From: Vitrella brassicaformis
Lineage: Eukaryota; Sar; Vitrellaceae
DNA length: 34,199 nucleotides
NCBI GenBank assembly: GCA_001179505.1
Contig: CDMY01000285.1
Location: 92,957-127,155, forward strand
Reading direction: 5' to 3'
Shown here: piece by piece, positions 11,452-20,704 of the stretch
Position numbering within the stretch: the first letter of the stretch is position 1
Layout of the letters: each line of letters begins with the position of its first letter
Program-made: the position numbers and the translations under genes
The notes under the pieces: model-generated
What the model was told of the DNA's origin: nothing
The model's database searches: none
Seen by the model: only the letters and a program-made list of their open reading frames with translations

Positions 11452-12400
11452 AAGAGATACGTACGTACGACAGTTGGGCCGGGCCGGGCTGGTGGTGTGG
11501 CGTTTTGAGTGAGGCTGGGCTGGGCTGGGCTGTGGTGGGGGGTCGTGTGCATGCTGCTGCCCTGGCTTTTCTCTGCTGCTGTACACACAGACGTGGCTGT
11601 GGATAGTTGTGTCAACTCCTTTCTCTGGGTGGGTGTGGGTGGGTGTGGGTGGGTGGGGGTGGAAATTGTTTCTCCTCCGAAGGGAACAATGGCATGAGTG
11701 AGTGAGTGAGTGAGTGCGTGAGCGGACGACATGTCTGCTGCTGCTGTTGCTGCTGTTGCTGCTGTTGCTGCTGTTGCTGCTGTTGCTGCTGTTGCTGCTG
11801 TGTGTGTGTGTGTGTCTGTGATGGATGGATACGCTGTCTGTCTGCCGCGTGTGCTGTTGTGCTGTATATACGCATTCCATGACAAACAAAGTCTGTGGTT
11901 TCATACATACATACGTCCACATGGTACATGTGGATGGACGGCTGGCTGGTTGGCTGCATCGATCTGTGTTGTGTGAGTGTCGGCGGGGCCGGGCTGGGCT
12001 GGGCACAGGGCGTGTGTACGTGCCGGGCTGCGGGGGGAGCGGTGACTGATATTCATGTGTTCCACCTCAACGGCATTCGCAAGAATGAATGTGCACAGCT
12101 CTCTGCTTCACTGACGAACCCAATCGCATCAGGATGCTCAAACCTTGAGCCTTTCGGCTTGAGGTCGCATCGCGTTTCACGGAATCCACGGAGGGAGAGA
12201 AGTTGGAGAGGCAGGCAGAGGTGTCCACCGAGCATCTGTGCTCTCGAGCTCGAGTTCTGCGCACTCTCAGCACATTCCGTCGAGGGAAAGATGAGCAGCA
12301 ACACGTGTGGCGACATGTATGCTTCTGAGGCTCAGCCTGTTCGCGCTCGGCATTCTTCAGCTGAGCTTCGCGTTGCCTTTGGTGGTGTCTTTCTCGAGCA
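11452..12400. other. Intergenic region before the KDEL receptor; no gene seen
   Basis: About 950 bp with repeats (GGGTGGGTGT type near 11627-11660, TGAG repeats at 11696-11715, the 9-bp repeat array at 11734-11800) and no conserved protein. A Gln-rich open frame on the minus strand is only the repeat read in one frame. The last 350 bp have mixed composition, including GAGCTCGAG near 12247 and AGCTTCGCG near 12364, and probably hold the promoter and 5' untranslated region of the receptor gene. Confidence 0.5.
11734..11815. repeat. 9-bp tandem repeat (GCTGTTGCT)n followed by (TG)n
   Basis: Seven or so perfect units of GCTGTTGCT run from about 11734 to 11800 and pass directly into a TG dinucleotide run. 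The array lies between genes. Its near-perfect uniformity suggests recent slippage expansion. On the minus strand one frame reads as poly-Gln. Confidence 0.85.
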
Positions 12401-14175
12401 ATGGGCGCAAGCCGAATCGGATCAACATCTTCAGGCTCACTGCATGGGGATATGCTCTTCCTGCTGAGCATCCTCCTGCTGCTCTGGAAGCTCAGAAAGA
12501 GCAAGAGCTGCGTCGGTAAGGGAGAATTTCGCTCCTGCCTGATCTGATAGATCTGATCTGGCGCGGTGTTGCAGGCCTATCTTGCCGGATGCAGGAGTGC
12601 TACTTGATTGTCTTTTGCCTTCGGTACCTGGACCTTCGTCTACAACACAGGTGGGTGTTCACTCACTCACTCACTCACTCACGGCATCGCATCGGATGCA
12701 TCGCATCGCTTTGCTTTGCTTCCTGTGCACACGCGCTGCGCATCTCGCCTTGTCGGTATGCCGTCCTGATCAGCCGTGAAGGCGGTGTACATCTCGGGCA
12801 CTTCCTTGCTGATCTACCTCATGAGATGCCACCCGTCAAGTGAGCTGAGCTGCCTTTGGAGCAGCGCAACACACACACACACGTGCAGCACCATCTGTTG
12901 TCCACCCCTCTGTGTGTGTGTGTGTGTTAGTCAGCGAGACGTACGACATGCAGAGGGATAGTTTCCCGCACCTTCGGTGTCTGCTGTTACCGGCACTCCT
13001 GCTGGGCTTCATAACGGCAGAGGAGTGGACCATAGTGGAGGTACAGACAGCCAGCCAGCCAGCCAGCCAGATGGCCAGCTGGACGGTCACCGCTTGTTGA
13101 TGCTTACAGGTCCTTTGGACGGCGTCGATCTGGCTGGAGAGTGTCTCCGTCCTGCCGCAGCTCTTTCTGCTGCAGCAACTAAGAAAAGTGAGTGTGAGTG
13201 AGACAGTGTCAGCCGTTCGTTGCCCTCACTCACTCACACGCACCGGATTATAGGACGGACGGCGAGGATGGATAGCCTGCCCCCCNNNNNNNNNNNNNNN
13301 NNNNNNNNNNNNNNNNNNNNNNNNNNNNNNNNNNNNNNNNNNNNNNNNNNNNNNNNNNNNNNNNNNNNNNNNNNNNNNNNNNNNNNNNNNNNNNNNNNNN
13401 NNNNNNNNNNNNNNNNNNNNNNNNNNNNNNNNNNNNNNNNNNNNNNNNNNNNNNNNNNNNNNNNNNNNNNNNNNNNNNNNNNNNNNNNNNNNNNNNNNNN
13501 NNNNNNNNNNNNNNNNNNNNNNNNNNNNNNNNNNNNNNNNNNNNNNNNNNNNNNNNNNNNNNNNNNNNNNNNNNNNNNNNNNNNNCCCCCCCCCCCCCCC
13601 CCCTCCCCGCCTCATTCAGGTCGACAGCTTGACAGCAGCGTTTTTGGCAACGAGGGGAGCCTGGAGGTTCTTCTATATCCTCAACTGGGTGGGTGGGTGG
13701 GTTGGTGGGAACATCCAGTGCACACACAACTAACTAGTGGGATTGCGTGTTGTATCTATCTGGTATCTATCTGTCAGATATACCGGTACTTTGCCGAGCA
13801 CTACGTCAACCCCATAGGATGGGTCAGCCTCCCTGCCTGCCTGCCTGCCTGCCTGCCTGGAACACCGAGCCGTTTGCGCATTCTTGCCATCCATCCTCTG
13901 TCTCTCAGGTGGGCGGTATTGTCCAGACGGGCCTGTACATCTTTGTCTTCTACCGGCTGCGCTCCCATCGCTGGTGCACTGAGTCCTCAACCACGGCCAC
14001 CGGCCAGCGACCCTCCCATTCGTCGCACCGGCAGGTGCGCGTCGAGGTGCCAGCCCCCGAGTGTCCGCCGCTTCTCCAAGCGCACTTATCGGCCGGCGAG
14101 AGGCAGCCGGCAGTGCTATGCCAGCCGCCGAGTGGCCTGCAGACCACAGGAGAGAATGCTGCTGTGTTGGTCTGA
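12401..14175 (+). CDS. KDEL receptor (ERD2 family), frame disrupted; pseudogene or sequence errors
   Basis: ERD2 receptors retrieve K/HDEL-tagged proteins from Golgi to ER. Exons seen: 12401-12515, 12575-12650, 12774-12839, 12931-13040, 13110-13187, N gap 13286-13585, 13620-13688, 13778-13822, 13909-14175. Recognisable pieces: GDMLFLLSILLLLWKLRKSK, CLRYLDL, YNTAVKAVYIS, ETYDMQRDSFPHL, VLWTASIWLESVSVLPQLFLL, RGAWRFFYILNW, VGGIVQTGLYIFVFYRL. Two breaks exist. The conserved N-terminus NIFRLT is present at about 12424-12441 but one base out of frame with GDM. Exon 2 ends one base out of phase with exon 3, and about five residues of the third membrane segment are missing. An ATG at 12401 does open the GDM frame, replacing the usual N-terminus with unrelated residues. 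A short segment after LLQQLRK may lie in the gap. The C-terminus carries about 60 extra hydrophilic residues. The later exons look well conserved, favouring sequence errors over true decay. Confidence 0.8.
13286..13585. other. Assembly gap (300 N)
   Basis: A run of exactly 300 N, a size that suggests a placeholder. It is bounded by C5 on the left and an 18-base C run (13586-13603) on the right, so a poly-C/G tract probably stopped sequencing. It lies inside an intron of the KDEL receptor gene and may hide a short exon. Confidence 0.95.
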
Positions 14176-14779
14176 GCAATGCGGTGACGCTGACGAATGA
14201 GTCTGTTCTGTGCGTGTGTCTATCGATGTTCTTTCTCTCAATGCGAGAGGCTCAGGTATAATCGGCTGCCAGTGGGGTTTAGTGACAGCGGGGATCCGTG
14301 TCGCGTGCGGGGGGGAGCGATGTCCAGATGGGTGGGCACACACATGGATGGATGGACGTGACTCGTGTCTTTATCCAGACAGTAAGTAGTGTGGACGGGT
14401 GTAGTGTCCCTCACAACAACATGAACAACATGCACCCGTTGGTTGAGCAGTTTTCGCTTCATTGGCAGACCACAATGAATGCACGCACGCACGCACGCAC
14501 GCACGCACCCAGCTGCCTCTGCCTGCCCACTATGTCGGTAGTGGGATGAGTCGGCCGGCCATGGATGCGTGCCACACATGTGCATCTATCGGAGAGAGAG
14601 ACACAGACAAGAGAGAGGGCCGCTTCGCGAGCATCCGTCAACCCATCCATCCATCCACCCACCCACCAATGACACGGAAAAAGCGTCATCACCCCCCGCA
14701 CCATTCATCTACCCACACATCTTCACTGTGGTGTCGTCTCGGCGCCAGGCAACAGTATGGCCAGGCCATTACCCACGGA
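14176..14779. other. Tail-to-tail spacer, no gene seen
   Basis: About 600 bp between the stops of the KDEL receptor (+) and the haem-oxygenase-like gene (-). It contains a GCAC tetranucleotide array at 14481-14508, a CATC/CACC run near 14644-14667, and GATG repeats near 14345. No conserved protein is readable in any frame. Confidence 0.6.
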
Positions 14780-14984
14780 TCACTTATCCTCTCCGCCCTC
14801 CTCCTCCCCCTCCTCGTCTTCTTCCTCCTCCATTTCGGTGCCGTGCAGGAGGGTGACGAGCTGGGATGCCAGCTGGTTGGCGCGACTCAGCTCCGTCAGG
14901 CACTCCTCCTTCTGCTCGGGCGTCCACTTGTCAGCTATCACGTCCAACGTGGCCTGAGTGAAGGATGGACGCCCACAGAGCCAC

Positions 14985-15015
<31 letters not shown>

Positions 15016-16316
15016 TTGAGAGAGATTGAGAGGGATTCTTGCACTTTTGTGTGCGTGTGTGTGTGTGTGTGTGGATGCGCACCGCGATATTCCAGCTGTC
15101 GCCGTCCCTTCTGGCCAGTTTGAAATTCCTGGGTATGTTGAGGCGCGCTGCAGTGCTCTTGATGACCGTCCGGCCGCCCATGTCCCACTCCTTGTAAAAG
15201 TTATACAAGTGACCCAGCACACCTGACATGCCACACACGTAACACACAGAGGAAAGGTAGGTTACCATCCAGCCTCAGTGGGCTGGCTGTTTGTGGGTGG
15301 TCGGTGTGTGCACATGAGCACCTACCAGGTTGGCTGCGTGCAGCGATGGACTTGATCTCGTCACCATAGCCGGCGCCCACCTCTGAGGGCTCGGGGGCGT
15401 CCACCTGCACACAAACAACGCGCCCACCACCACCACCAAAGGACACACATCCATTAATGAGGCAGGCGTGCATACTGCAGACACCCCATTCCACTGGCTT
15501 CTTGATTGCTTACACCCATGAGTTCGGTGAGCGCGTCGATGTCCTCCTCGAGGTATGCCCATCGCGTCATGGGGCCGGTGGCTTGCAGGGGGGCCAGCAT
15601 CTCGTAGTTGTCAATCACGCTGTCGTAGGCCTCATACACGTGTTTCAAATCCACCAGGGACTGCAGGAAATCCTGAGGGACAAAGGGAAGACACGGCAGG
15701 AAACGGAATACCTGTCTGTGGCTGGCTGGCTGGCTGCCGGGCTGACTGACCTCTCTGGTGAGTTGCCTGTCGACGTCGTCATAGAAGGGTGCCAGCACCG
15801 GGTCGCTCTTCCTGTCCTCCTCGGTCAGCTTGTCCTCCTCCAACTCTATCCGAGCCATCACGGGATGCATCTCAGACTCCACAAAAGACCTGCACCCACG
15901 TCACACACACACACACACACACGAGAGACGGTGTGGTGAGTGAGCCCTTTGCTTGCTTGAATTCTCTTTGCCTGTCTGTCTGCCTCATTGCACTGCACTC
16001 ACTGTTCGGGGACATAGGTGGACACGGGCCAGTCCTTCCTCGATATGTCGTGGAAGGCGTCCACCTGCTCCTTGGTGAAGATCCGCATCCTCTTCATGAT
16101 CTGGTACTCCTTCAAACCCACGTTTATCGCACCCATACGCAGCACCGACACCGACGGGGGTGATGACGGTGACCGCCTCAGTGACGACAAGGAGCGGCGA
16201 GAAAGAGGGGATGATGGCGGGGAGAGGGTCTGGCGAAGGTGGGAGGGGAGGGGGAGAAAGGACTCGCCTTGGCCCAGCAGTGCGCATAGCACTGCGGCAA
16301 AGATCTCCGCCGTCAT
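14780..16316 (-). CDS. Plastid-type haem-oxygenase-like protein lacking the proximal His
   Basis: Six exons, 334 aa: 16316-16003, 15889-15751, 15672-15514, 15404-15326, 15222-15083, 14953-14780. The N-terminus has a hydrophobic signal-like core (IFAAVLCALLG), then ESFLP at 18-22 and a basic Ser/Pro-rich stretch to about 60, as expected for bipartite import into a secondary plastid. The body follows plant haem oxygenase: MRIFTKEQ (77-84), DFLQSLVDLKHVYEAYD, an LGHLYNFY segment with a Gly-Gly pair (246-247), and DKWTPEQKEECLTEL near the end. In plant HO the segment equivalent to MRIFTKEQ carries the haem-ligating His; here the position is Phe80. Haem cleavage to biliverdin is therefore doubtful, and a non-catalytic role, as for the Plasmodium HO-like protein and plant HO2, is more likely (inference). 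The C-terminus ends in an acidic run. It is divergent with uL4 across only 70 bp. Confidence 0.82.
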
Positions 16317-16386
16317 CGTTATCTCGTCGATTGCGAGCTTATTTGGAAATCTCTTCTAAGCTTGCACACCAGACCAGGTCGCCAAA
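16317..16386. promoter_or_regulatory. Very short divergent promoter, HO-like / uL4
   Basis: Only 70 bp separate the two start codons. GCGAGCT is at 16333-16339, within a relatively A/T-rich stretch ending TTATTTGGAAATC. AGATCT sites flank it at 16301-16306 (in the HO-like first exon) and 16495-16500 (in the first uL4 intron). Promoter information probably extends into these transcribed parts. Confidence 0.6.
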
Positions 16387-18729
16387 ATGACGATGCGGTA
16401 AGCTGGGAGGGTGTACAGGGTCACACACGAGGCAGGCGCGGTCGACATCTGCCATTTCACGGCTACACATCGGAGCCAGTAGCGAAGGACGGGCAGATCT
16501 GGTGGAGGGAGGGAGGGCAGACAGCCAGGGATGGGAGCACCACAGACAGCAAGGGAGGAAGGGAGAGGGCGGCGGCAGCGTCAGATCAGCGTGCAGCCCG
16601 CTTTCTGGGTGGCCGACATTTTCACGAGCTGATGTGCCCTCTCTGTCTGTGTGTGTGTGCCCCATGCCCTGCAGGCCAACGGTGACGGTGTACGACCTCT
16701 CCGGAGAGTCGCTCGACAAGACGGTCAAGACCCCCGCGGTGTTCGGTTCGCCCATCCGTCCCGACCTTGTGCGTGAGGTCCACCGTGACGTCAACAAGAA
16801 CAAGCGTCAGGCCTACGGCGTGGTGCTCGATGCCGGCTACGGCTCGTCGGCCGAGTCGTGGGGCACTGGCCGTGCCGTGGCGCGCATTCCCCGTGTGCCG
16901 GGCGGCGGGACCCACCGCAGCGGTCAGGGTGCGTTCGGCAACATGTGCCGCGGTGGAGGGATGTTCAATCCCAACCCCACCTGGCGACGATGGCACCGAA
17001 AGGTACAGGAGGGAGCAATCCAGGAGGAGAGGGGAATGGGATGTGGTGTGTTGTCTTGTGTGCGTCAGGTGAACGTCACCAAGAAGCGTCACGCGGTGGC
17101 TTCTGCGGTTGCTGCCACCGGTGTGCCGCCCTTGGTGATGGCCCGAGGACACCGGATCGGCGACATCCCAGAACTGCCACTCGTCATCGCCGGTAAGCAA
17201 CCACTCCCAGAAGGCCACACACACACACACACAGACAGACAGAGAGAGAGAGACGCAGAGAGACGCAGGAGCAGACAGACAAGCTGGATTGGTGTTGGTG
17301 GATATCACACACCTGAATGTTGTGTGTGTGCGCTTCAGACAAGGTGCAGGACGTTGCCAAGACCAAGACGGCGATGGAGTTCCTCAGCAAGGTGGGCGCC
17401 ACCAACGAACTCGACAAGGTCAAGGAGTCCAAGAAAGTCCGAGCGGGCAGAGGTAGGCACACACCCCAAACACACACACACACACACATGCGGTCGTTCG
17501 TTGTGTCAGGCAAGCTGCGCAACCGTCGCTATGTGCTCCGTCGCGGCCCCCTGGTCGTCTACGAGAAGGACAACGGCATTGTGCGAGCCTTCAGGAACAT
17601 CCCTGGTGGGCAAACACACACACACGCGCGGCACCAGCCCACCTTGTGCCCATGTGGTCTGTCTGTCTGTCTGTCTGTGTGTGCAGGTGTTGAGTTGTGT
17701 TCGATCGACCGTTTGAATCTGCTCCAGCTCGCACCCGGCGGCACCATCGGCCGATTCGTCATCTGGTTGGTCCATGCATGCGACAGAGGCAGACACAGAC
17801 AGACAGACAGACGGACGGACGGACGGATGTGTGTCGGCTGCAGGACGGAGTCTGCCTTCTCCAAGCTGACACCTCTGTTCGGCACCTACAGGTGAGCCGC
17901 CACAACACAATACAACACAACACACCACACGGCACCACACAGTACACTCACCGTCCACCTACGCCTTCATGCGTTGGCTGCGTGCGTATGTGTTGTCACT
18001 CAATCAGGTCTGGTAGTGTGCTCAAGAAGGGTTACCACCTGCCCCGTCCGGCTTTGGGCAACGCCGACCTGGCCCGCCTGATCAACTCGAGCGAGATCCA
18101 GTCGGTCGTCAAGCCCATGCGGATGGCGCCCAAGCGCACCGGCATGCGCAAGAACCCCCTCAAGAACCTGTAAGCCACACACAGGGTGGATTCGTGGATG
18201 GATGGGCCATGGTTGGCTGTGTGTGTGGTTCGTTCAGGAGCGTGCTGGCTCGTTTGAACCCTGCGGCTCTGGAGAAGAAGGCCCTGGCCCGCCTGCAGCA
18301 GACCGAGGGCACTCCCGAGGTGCGTGCGCACCCACACACACACACACTCTGAATGGCATCGGACCAGCCAGGAGGGACACATCGCAACACATTGCCTATG
18401 TTGTGTGACTGCGTGCCTCTTGTTTAGCGTGAGGCGTTGCTGAGCCAGAAGCGTGCTCGCGAGGAGGCCGCCAAGGAGTTCGACGCCGTCGACGAGAAAT
18501 ACCGACAGGAGGTGCGTACCTAACCTACACAGATGCACAGACAGACACACTGACGGACACGAGGGTCTTCATGTGTGTGGGTGTGTGTCTGTGTGTGTGT
18601 GTGCAGATGATGGACGCCTTCAACACCTATGCAGAGGGCCTGCCCCTGAAGAAGCAGAAGGCCGGCCCGGGCGAGGCCGCCGAAGAGGCCGACGAGGAGG
18701 GCGACCAGGAGGAGGAGGACGAGGAGTAA
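16387..18729 (+). CDS. RPL4: 60S ribosomal protein L4 (uL4)
   Basis: Eleven exons, 416 aa: 16387-16397, 16675-17002, 17069-17192, 17339-17452, 17510-17605, 17687-17765, 17844-17891, 18008-18169, 18238-18319, 18428-18511, 18607-18729. The protein reads as eukaryotic uL4 from end to end: [117 protein letters not shown]. The loop containing [12 protein letters not shown] lines the peptide exit tunnel in known ribosomes. The C-terminal extension ends in a run of Glu/Asp. The first exon is only 11 nt (four codons, ATG ACG ATG CG) before a 277-bp intron, an arrangement often seen in ribosomal protein genes. Stop is TAA. Confidence 0.97.
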
Positions 18730-19704
18730 ATCAATCGATCAAGCAAGGAATGAACCTCACTCACAGGCACACACCCATACATGCAGACAAGACGGCCAGC
18801 GCACATACCGACAGCACCTCTACTCGGGGATGCTCGGCGTGCAGCTGGTCCTCGTCCTCTGCATGGTGGGTGGGTGCAGTGGGTGGGTCGGTGGTTGGTC
18901 GTCTGGCTGTCTTGTCCGTGTCGGGGCGCCCACCTGTATCGGCTGACCAGGGGACGTCGTAAGGGAAGGGAAGGCGCCTCGCCGTCTTCTCCTTTACTTG
19001 CGGCAGTGCAGGGTCACCGTTGCTGGTGGGTGCCGTTTGTTCGGCTGCGTGTGCGTACGTGTTTGAGTGAGTGCTCCGCCGCTCACATGACCCCCGTGAT
19101 GGGACCAAACAGTTGCGTGATTGCATGGTGTGGATGTGACAGACGTGATGCATTCGTCGTGAGTGAACGGCTGGCGATTTTCCACCAGAAAGGCGTGTGA
19201 GCACTGTGTGTGTCCCCCTCCAATTCTTTCCATTTCCCCGCCAGCAGTGCAGTACACACATACCATTTGCTGTGTGTGATTTTCAACCACCCGTTGGCCT
19301 TTGTTGCAGTGAATCACATGATCCCCCACGAGGACTGACTTGTTAAAAGGTGCAACTGAGAAGCACCTGACAGACATGCACTGGACAAGGAGAAACAACG
19401 GGCGGAAAAAAAACCATGGATGGATGGAAGAGCCTGACATGAAGCCGAGTCTCACTCACTCAAACATCACACTACCCTACCACCAATCCACGTCCAGTCA
19501 TCACTAACACCCGCCCGCCACCACCTAACACCGTCTCTCTCGCTATCACACACACATCCAGCCGGGCCGGAGCAAGAAAAAAGCCGTACACATAACATAC
19601 ATTCCCGCCTGGATGTGTGTGTGAGAGAGACAGACGTGATTGTGTCTCCCTATGGATACACGCCGAGGCAGCACACGTCAGAGAAAGAGAGAGAGGCCTT
19701 AAGG
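18730..19704. other. Intergenic, tail-to-tail; no gene seen
   Basis: About 970 bp between the stops of uL4 (+) and the small coiled-coil gene (-), the longest empty stretch in the window's interior. Composition is mixed, with scattered CACA and GGTGGGT runs. Open frames on both strands lack any conserved motif or convincing splice partners. A poly-A run lies at 19407-19414. Confidence 0.5.
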
Positions 19705-20345
19705 TCATAGGGCAGGGTAGAGTGGCTGCACGTTGTGTAGCAGTGGGCGCTGCTCGTCCGGCACACGTGACTGAGTACCGTCCGGTTCACGCGGTTGGGG
19801 AGGTGACGGCAGGGCGGCAGGAGGCTGTAGTGTTCGCAGTCTTTGCTGTATCGTGGACAGTGTTGTCTGTATCGTGGACAGATCCGCGCGCACAGCTTGA
19901 ACCTCAGCCGAAAAAACATCTGAAAGGGAAAATACACGGTGAACACAGCATCCATCGGTGCCCGGTGTGCTTTACGGGGTGGGATGGGCATGTCAGGTAC
20001 GTCTTGGTCCGGCACGCGTGGCGGAGCGGCGGCCGCTGCACCAGCACCCTGAGGGGGAGTTGTGAGCGCTCTCAATCGAGCCTGACGCTTCCTGATTGAT
20101 GGACGGCAAAATAGACACACAGACAGACAGACAGTGCTTGTTCTGTGTCGTGTTGTGTCGTGCAGTTGTCTGCCTGCCTCCGTGCATGTCTTTCAGTCTG
20201 GGTGCCCAACTCCCTCCTCTCTGTCCCGTGCGTACTGCCAGTCGACGAGGTATTCCACTATCCCCCAATGCTTCTTTGAGGGCCGGTAACACTCATGGAC
20301 CTCACTCAGATGGCGAACCATAGGAAGCGTGTTCGTGTTGCCCAT
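19705..20345 (-). CDS. Small protein of unknown function with C-terminal coiled coil
   Basis: Three exons, 146 aa: 20345-20236, 20091-19976, 19919-19705. Each piece is too short to stand out alone, but GT-AG sites and phases (2, then 1) join them without conflict. Exon 1 has a globular-looking N-terminus (MVRHLSEVHECYRPSKKHWG, then IVEYLVDWQ). Exon 2 is basic and then Ala/Pro-rich (KRQARLRALTTPPQ, followed by six Ala). Exon 3 contains the heptad-like VRADLSTIQTTLSTIQQRL, in which LSTIQ is repeated, followed by a Pro-rich tail and TGA. I do not recognise the family. Alternative donors within exon 2 exist (near 20003), but only the GTAAAG donor at 19975 leads into the coiled-coil frame. Divergent with the XRCC3-like gene. 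Confidence 0.6.
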
Positions 20346-20704
20346 GGCGGCGGGTTCTCTCGTCCCCTCCAAGCTCCGAAGTCACAGCCAGTCAGTCAAA
20401 CTGTTAAACCACTTCCTTCTTACCTCGCTGTGTCGGTTGTGTGGTTTCAGGACACGAGGCAGGCCGCCTGGATGGATGCGTGCTGCAAGGAAGCTGCATG
20501 AATGAGGAAGGCAGAGAGGTGACGAAATGAAGCGCTTCCTTCGCCAGTGGATCTGCGTGTTACCTGCCGGGCGACGCGTGTGGTTTTGGTGCGGAGATCT
20601 GTCTTCTGCAGCGACCTCTGCAAGCTTAGCTCGCGATCCGCTGAGATCTTTCCCCGAAATGGCTTTTCGCGGCGCTTCCGCCGGTTCTGGTGCATAGGCT
20701 GATC
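20346..20704. promoter_or_regulatory. Divergent promoter region, coiled-coil gene / XRCC3-like
   Basis: These 359 bp separate head-to-head starts. AGATCT occurs at 20595-20600 and 20644-20649, and AGCTCGC at 20628-20634, all within about 110 bp of the right-hand ATG. The same two motifs recur just inside the right-hand gene (AGCTCGC 20745-20751; AGATCT 20911 and 20921). Confidence 0.55.

Noticed and set aside
11612-11959. Gln-rich minus-strand open frame
   Set aside because: Its Gln run is simply the GCTGTTGCT array read in one frame; flanks are His/Thr repeat translation without conserved sequence.
16502-17716. 404-codon continuous frame over uL4
   Set aside because: It reads through several uL4 introns as His/Thr/Arg repeat sequence and changes frame relative to the conserved protein; the spliced model explains the region.
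18994-19455. 153-codon minus-strand frame downstream of uL4
   Set aside because: No conserved motif, no matching splice partners and repeat-derived composition.
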